The notes below the pieces were generated by a model, which saw only the letters and a list, made by a program, of their open reading frames with translations, was not told the DNA's origin and searched no databases. Source: JACCXJ01 sp052387115 (lineage in GTDB: Bacteria > Pseudomonadota > Gammaproteobacteria > JACCXJ01). Taken from it: a DNA stretch of 15,971 nt. The stretch lies in the NCBI GenBank assembly GCA_052387115.1, contig JBQTJM010000302.1, positions 1 to 15,971 of the forward strand, read 5' to 3'. This document shows positions 13,229 through 15,971 of this stretch, one piece after another (position 1 is the stretch's first letter; the number at the start of each line of letters is the position of its first letter). Made by a program: the position numbers and the translations under genes.

Positions 13229-14971
13229 TTGAAGGACGATATCCAGGCCCTGGTCGCTGATGCCGTTGCGCGCGTGCTGCCCGGGCTCGGTCTGGCCGTG
13301 CCGGCGTCGAGCGAGGTCCAGGTGGATCGGACGCGCGATCCGCGGAACGGCGACTTCGCTTCGAACATCGCGATGGTGCTCGCGAAGACGGTCGGGATGA
13401 ACCCGCGCGCGCTCGCCGCGCGCATCGCCGAGGCCTTGCCCGAGTCCGACTGGGTGGCGCGTGCCGCGGTCGCCGGACCGGGTTTCCTCAACCTCTATTT
13501 GAAACCGGAGGCGCTCCGCAACACGATCGCGCGAGCCTTGACACAGGGCCCGGCCTTCGGCCGCTCACACCTCGGTCGGGGGACCCGCGTCCAGGTCGAG
13601 TTCGTGTCCGCCAATCCGACCGGTCCCTTGCATATCGGACACGGGCGAGGCGCGGCCTATGGGGCCGTGATCGCCGATCTGCTCGAGGCCGTGGGCTTCG
13701 AGGTCGCCCGCGAGTACTACGTCAACGACGCCGGGCGCCAGATGGACATCCTCGCCCTGAGCGTGTTCCTGCGGTATCTCGAGCACCGCGGCGAACGCCT
13801 GGATTTTCCGGCCAACGCCTATCGCGGCGAATACGTGAAGGCGATCGCGGCCAGCCTCTACGCGGAGATCGGGGATCGATGGCGGGTGCCAGCGGCGCGC
13901 GTCCTCGAGTCGCTCGCCGCGGGCGAGGACCCGGACGCCTGCCTCGATGCGGCGATCCGGCGTACCCGCGAGCTCCTGGGCGAGACCGATTACCGGCACC
14001 TGCACCGCTCCGGCGTGGACCAGGTGCTCGGCGCGATCCGCCAGGACCTCGAGGACTTCGGGGTAAGATATGACCGTTGGTTTCCCGAGTCCGCGCTAAC
14101 CCTGGACGGCTCGGTTACGCGCGCCATCGAGCGGCTCGAAGCCCTCGGCCGCACCTACGTCCGGGACGGGGCGCTGTGGTTCAACTCGGCGGCCTTCGGT
14201 GATGAGAAGGACCGCGTGCTGGTGCGCGAGAACGGCCAGACCACGTACTTCGCCTCCGATGTCGCCTATCACCTGGACAAGCTCGAGCGCGGATTCCATC
14301 TCCTCATCGATCTCTGGGGTGCCGACCACCATGGCTATATGCCGCGCGTGCGGGCCGCGCTCGCCGCCGTCGGGGAAGACCCCGACCGCCTGGAAGTCAG
14401 GCTGGTCCAGTTCGCGACGCTCTTTCGCGGCAAAGAGCGCGTGCAGATGTCCACCCGCTCCGGGGAGTTCGTGACCTTGCGAGAGCTCGTGGACGAGGTC
14501 GGCCGGGACGCGGCGCGCTTTTTCTATGTGACCCGGCGCAGCGATCAGCACCTCGAGTTCGACCTGGAGCTGGCCAAGTCCAAATCGCAGGACAACCCCG
14601 TGTACTATATCCAGTACGCCCATGCCCGCATCGCGAGCGTTTTCCGGCAACTCCTCGAGAGGGGTTGGAGCTGGGATAGCGAAACAGGCGGGCTCGCGGC
14701 GCTCACGGAAGCCGAGGAGATCGCGCTCATGAACCGCATCTCGCGCTACCCGGAGGTGGTCGAGTCCGCGGCGCTGGCGCGCGAGCCGCACCAGATCGCG
14801 CACTATCTACGCGAGGTCTCCAACGACTTCCACGTCTACTACAACAGCCACTCGTTCCTAGTCGATGAGCCGTCCTTGCGCAATGCCCGCCTGTCGCTCA
14901 TCGCCGCGACCCGCCAGGTGCTCCAGAACGGTCTGGCCCTCCTCGGGGTCTCGGCCCCCGAGGCCATGTAG
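13229..14971 (+). CDS. argS: Arginyl-tRNA synthetase
   Basis: ArgS charges tRNA-Arg with arginine in the cytoplasm. It has 580 residues from a TTG start, a normal length. The N-terminal tRNA-binding domain begins KDDIQALVADAVARVLPG; the class I HIGH motif is at residues 135-138 (PTGPLHIGHGRG); the KMSKS-equivalent is VQMSTRSGEF; the C-terminal anticodon-binding domain ends NGLALLGVSAPEAM. The TTG at 13229 is chosen because the family N-terminus begins there and GGGAG lies just upstream at 13221-13225, a rather short spacing. No in-frame ATG is available; the frame runs open to 12878 through vapC, which is a shadow. The next gene begins directly after the stop. Confidence 0.95.
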   Translation: MKDDIQALVADAVARVLPGLGLAVPASSEVQVDRTRDPRNGDFASNIAMVLAKTVGMNPRALAARIAEALPESDWVARAAVAGPGFLNLYLKPEALRNTIARALTQGPAFGRSHLGRGTRVQVEFVSANPTGPLHIGHGRGAAYGAVIADLLEAVGFEVAREYYVNDAGRQMDILALSVFLRYLEHRGERLDFPANAYRGEYVKAIAASLYAEIGDRWRVPAARVLESLAAGEDPDACLDAAIRRTRELLGETDYRHLHRSGVDQVLGAIRQDLEDFGVRYDRWFPESALTLDGSVTRAIERLEALGRTYVRDGALWFNSAAFGDEKDRVLVRENGQTTYFASDVAYHLDKLERGFHLLIDLWGADHHGYMPRVRAALAAVGEDPDRLEVRLVQFATLFRGKERVQMSTRSGEFVTLRELVDEVGRDAARFFYVTRRSDQHLEFDLELAKSKSQDNPVYYIQYAHARIASVFRQLLERGWSWDSETGGLAALTEAEEIALMNRISRYPEVVESAALAREPHQIAHYLREVSNDFHVYYNSHSFLVDEPSLRNARLSLIAATRQVLQNGLALLGVSAPEAM

Positions 14972-15592
14972 GTGTCGAGGCACCCGCAGAGGCCCAGAGC
15001 GCGCCGTGAACGCGGCTGGCTGTCGTTCTTCGTCGGGCTGACCTTGGGCCTGTCGGTCGCCTTGTTCGTCTATTTACGCCCGAATCTCGTGCCGAACCCG
15101 GGACTCGGACCGGTGGCCGCCCGCCGCGATCCGCCGAGTCCCCACCCACCCGACCCCAAAGAGGCTGGCGCGAGCAAACCGCGCTTCGACTTCTACACCA
15201 TCCTCCCGGAACGCGAGGTCAAGGTCCCCGAGTGGGAGGCGACCCCGCCGCCCGAGTCCAAATCGCCGCCTGAGTCCAGATCGCCATGGGAGTCCAAACG
15301 GCCGCCGGCCGCCGTACCGCCATCCGGCCGTGAGGCGAGCGGGTCTTACATGATCCAGGTGGGGTCTTTTCAGCGCTACCAGGACGCCGATCGGGTCAAG
15401 GCCCAGCTTGCGCTCGCGGGCGTCTCGGCCGGGATCCAGCGGGTGGTGATCAACGGCAGCGATGTCTGGTATCGCGTGCGCGTCGGTCCCTTCCACGACC
15501 TCAAGAGCCTCCAGGGCGCGCGCCAGCGCCTCACGGAGGGTCACTTCAACTACATGCTGGTCAAGGTCAAACCCGGCGCGGGGGCCGGCTAG
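14972..15592 (+). CDS. SPOR-domain, FtsN-like inner-membrane protein
   Basis: This 206-residue protein has a basic cytoplasmic N-terminus, one membrane segment (about 16-35, WLSFFVGLTLGLSVALFVYL), a Pro-rich periplasmic linker and a C-terminal SPOR domain (about 125-200, YMIQVGSFQRYQDADRVKAQ to FNYMLVKVK). SPOR domains bind denuded septal peptidoglycan. The short motif RFDFYTILPEREV after the linker is typical of gammaproteobacterial FtsN-like proteins encoded next to argS. The linker contains a degenerate repeat of PES-K/R-SP type (residues 93-110). The GTG start directly follows the argS stop, with GAGG at 14960-14963 and an 8-nt spacer. It may be the divisome protein FtsN itself or a relative. 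Confidence 0.88.
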   Translation: MSRHPQRPRARRERGWLSFFVGLTLGLSVALFVYLRPNLVPNPGLGPVAARRDPPSPHPPDPKEAGASKPRFDFYTILPEREVKVPEWEATPPPESKSPPESRSPWESKRPPAAVPPSGREASGSYMIQVGSFQRYQDADRVKAQLALAGVSAGIQRVVINGSDVWYRVRVGPFHDLKSLQGARQRLTEGHFNYMLVKVKPGAGAG

Positions 15593-15622
15593 CGCGCGGC
15601 GCCGGCATCTTGAAGCAAGCTG

Positions 15623-15646
15623 GGCTAGAGAAGTGAGGTTCTAGCC
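15623..15646 (+). terminator. Hairpin after the SPOR gene
   Basis: GGCTAGA at 15623-15629 pairs with TCTAGCC at 15640-15646 around a 10-nt loop, 30 bp after the SPOR-gene stop. No T-run follows. It is a possible transcript end or 3' stabiliser. Confidence 0.3.
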
Positions 15647-15680
15647 AAAGGTATTTGAAATTGTACGCTCTTTTCGGTTC

Positions 15681-15701
15681 CTTCCCCCTGGAAGGGGGAA
15701 G
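15681..15701. repeat. Inverted repeat just before the antitoxin gene
   Basis: CTTCCCCC and GGGGGAAG form an 8-bp stem with a TGGAA loop, ending 17 bp before the antitoxin ATG at 15719. It could be an operator, a transcript hairpin, or a dispersed repeat of the kind seen in many proteobacterial genomes. Confidence 0.5.
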
Positions 15702-15718
15702 TGTTGTAGGTGATGCGT

Positions 15719-15919
15719 ATGGGAAAGATCGAAACCATCGAGCAACAAGTTCAAGCGCTGTCTCCCGAAGAGCTAGCACGGTTTCGAGATTGGTTTATTG
15801 AGTTCGATTTAGGATCCTGGGATCGCCAGCTCGAACGTGATGTTCAAGCTGGAAAGCTGGATGCGTTTGCAGAGAAGGCGTTGCGCGAGCACGCAAACGG
15901 AAAGACCACGCCTCTTTGA
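15719..15919 (+). CDS. Probable toxin-antitoxin antitoxin
   Basis: This 66-residue acidic protein reads IETIEQQVQALSPEELARFR, then DWFIEFDLGSWDRQLERDV and ends HANGKTTPL. The pattern of a short helical start, W-D-x-Q, acidic A-G-K-L-D and a basic K-T-x-x-L end matches small antitoxins that I know to precede RelE/ParE-type toxins. ATG 15719 is preferred because AGG lies 8 nt upstream; ATG 15713 and GTG 15710 are also in frame. The codons are visibly less GC-biased than in argS or the cbi genes, suggesting transfer. The stop overlaps the next gene's probable TTG start. Confidence 0.65.
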   Translation: MGKIETIEQQVQALSPEELARFRDWFIEFDLGSWDRQLERDVQAGKLDAFAEKALREHANGKTTPL

Positions 15920-15971
15920 ATCACCACGCAGCCCCGGACTTCTGGGCGTGCTATACGTCCAGTGAAAACAA
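15916..15971 (+). CDS. Start of a likely RelE/ParE-type toxin (cut by window end)
   Basis: A TTG at 15916 overlaps the antitoxin stop (TTGA), and the frame stays open for 18 codons to the window edge, reading NHHAAPDFWACYTSSEN. The F-W-x-C-Y beginning resembles the N-terminus of some RelE/ParE-type toxins. Too little is present to confirm the family; gene position after an antitoxin is the main argument. Confidence 0.4.
   Translation, partial: MNHHAAPDFWACYTSSEN

Overview
The window is high-GC, tightly packed bacterial DNA. Gene content points to a proteobacterium, most likely a gammaproteobacterium: argS is followed directly by an FtsN-like SPOR protein, and the cobalamin genes follow the cobalt-early (cbi) route. 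No rRNA or other phylogenetic marker is present, so the lineage is an inference.

Layout: (1) 1-774, the 3' part of a glutathione S-transferase-like gene. (2) 953-12349, one co-directional corrin-ring operon in the order cbiX (fused to a 2Fe-2S ferredoxin domain), a DUF3209-like gene, a ferredoxin-NADP-reductase-like flavoprotein, cbiD, cbiC, cbiET, cbiL, cbiG, cbiH, an unknown 137-residue gene, cbiF. Most junctions are stop/start overlaps, so the genes are probably translationally coupled. (3) 12450-13196, a vapBC-type toxin-antitoxin pair with its own promoter. (4) 13229-15592, argS and a SPOR-domain membrane protein. (5) 15719 to the end, a second antitoxin gene and the first codons of a likely toxin.

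The operon covers cobalt insertion (CbiX), C20 (CbiL), C17 (CbiH), C11 (CbiF), ring opening (CbiG), C1 (CbiD), C5/C15 methylation with decarboxylation (CbiET) and the C12 methyl shift (CbiC). cbiJ (precorrin-6A reductase), cbiA and all later genes are absent here and must lie elsewhere or be replaced. No cobalamin riboswitch was recognised.

The most unusual feature is two interruptions of the operon, each leaving a copy of the 5' end of the downstream gene behind. At 3303-4489, an 80-bp repeat holding the start of cbiD flanks about 1.03 kb with two opposite-strand lipoprotein genes; the upstream copy is a dead cbiD fragment with a stop at codon 6. At 5517-6400, a 16-bp repeat holding the cbiC start flanks about 0.85 kb with a nucleotidyltransferase gene and a REP-like inverted pair. 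A third loose junction lies between cbiL and cbiG. cbiH carries a one-base frameshift, and the coupled gene between cbiH and cbiF is a candidate uncharacterised cobalamin gene.
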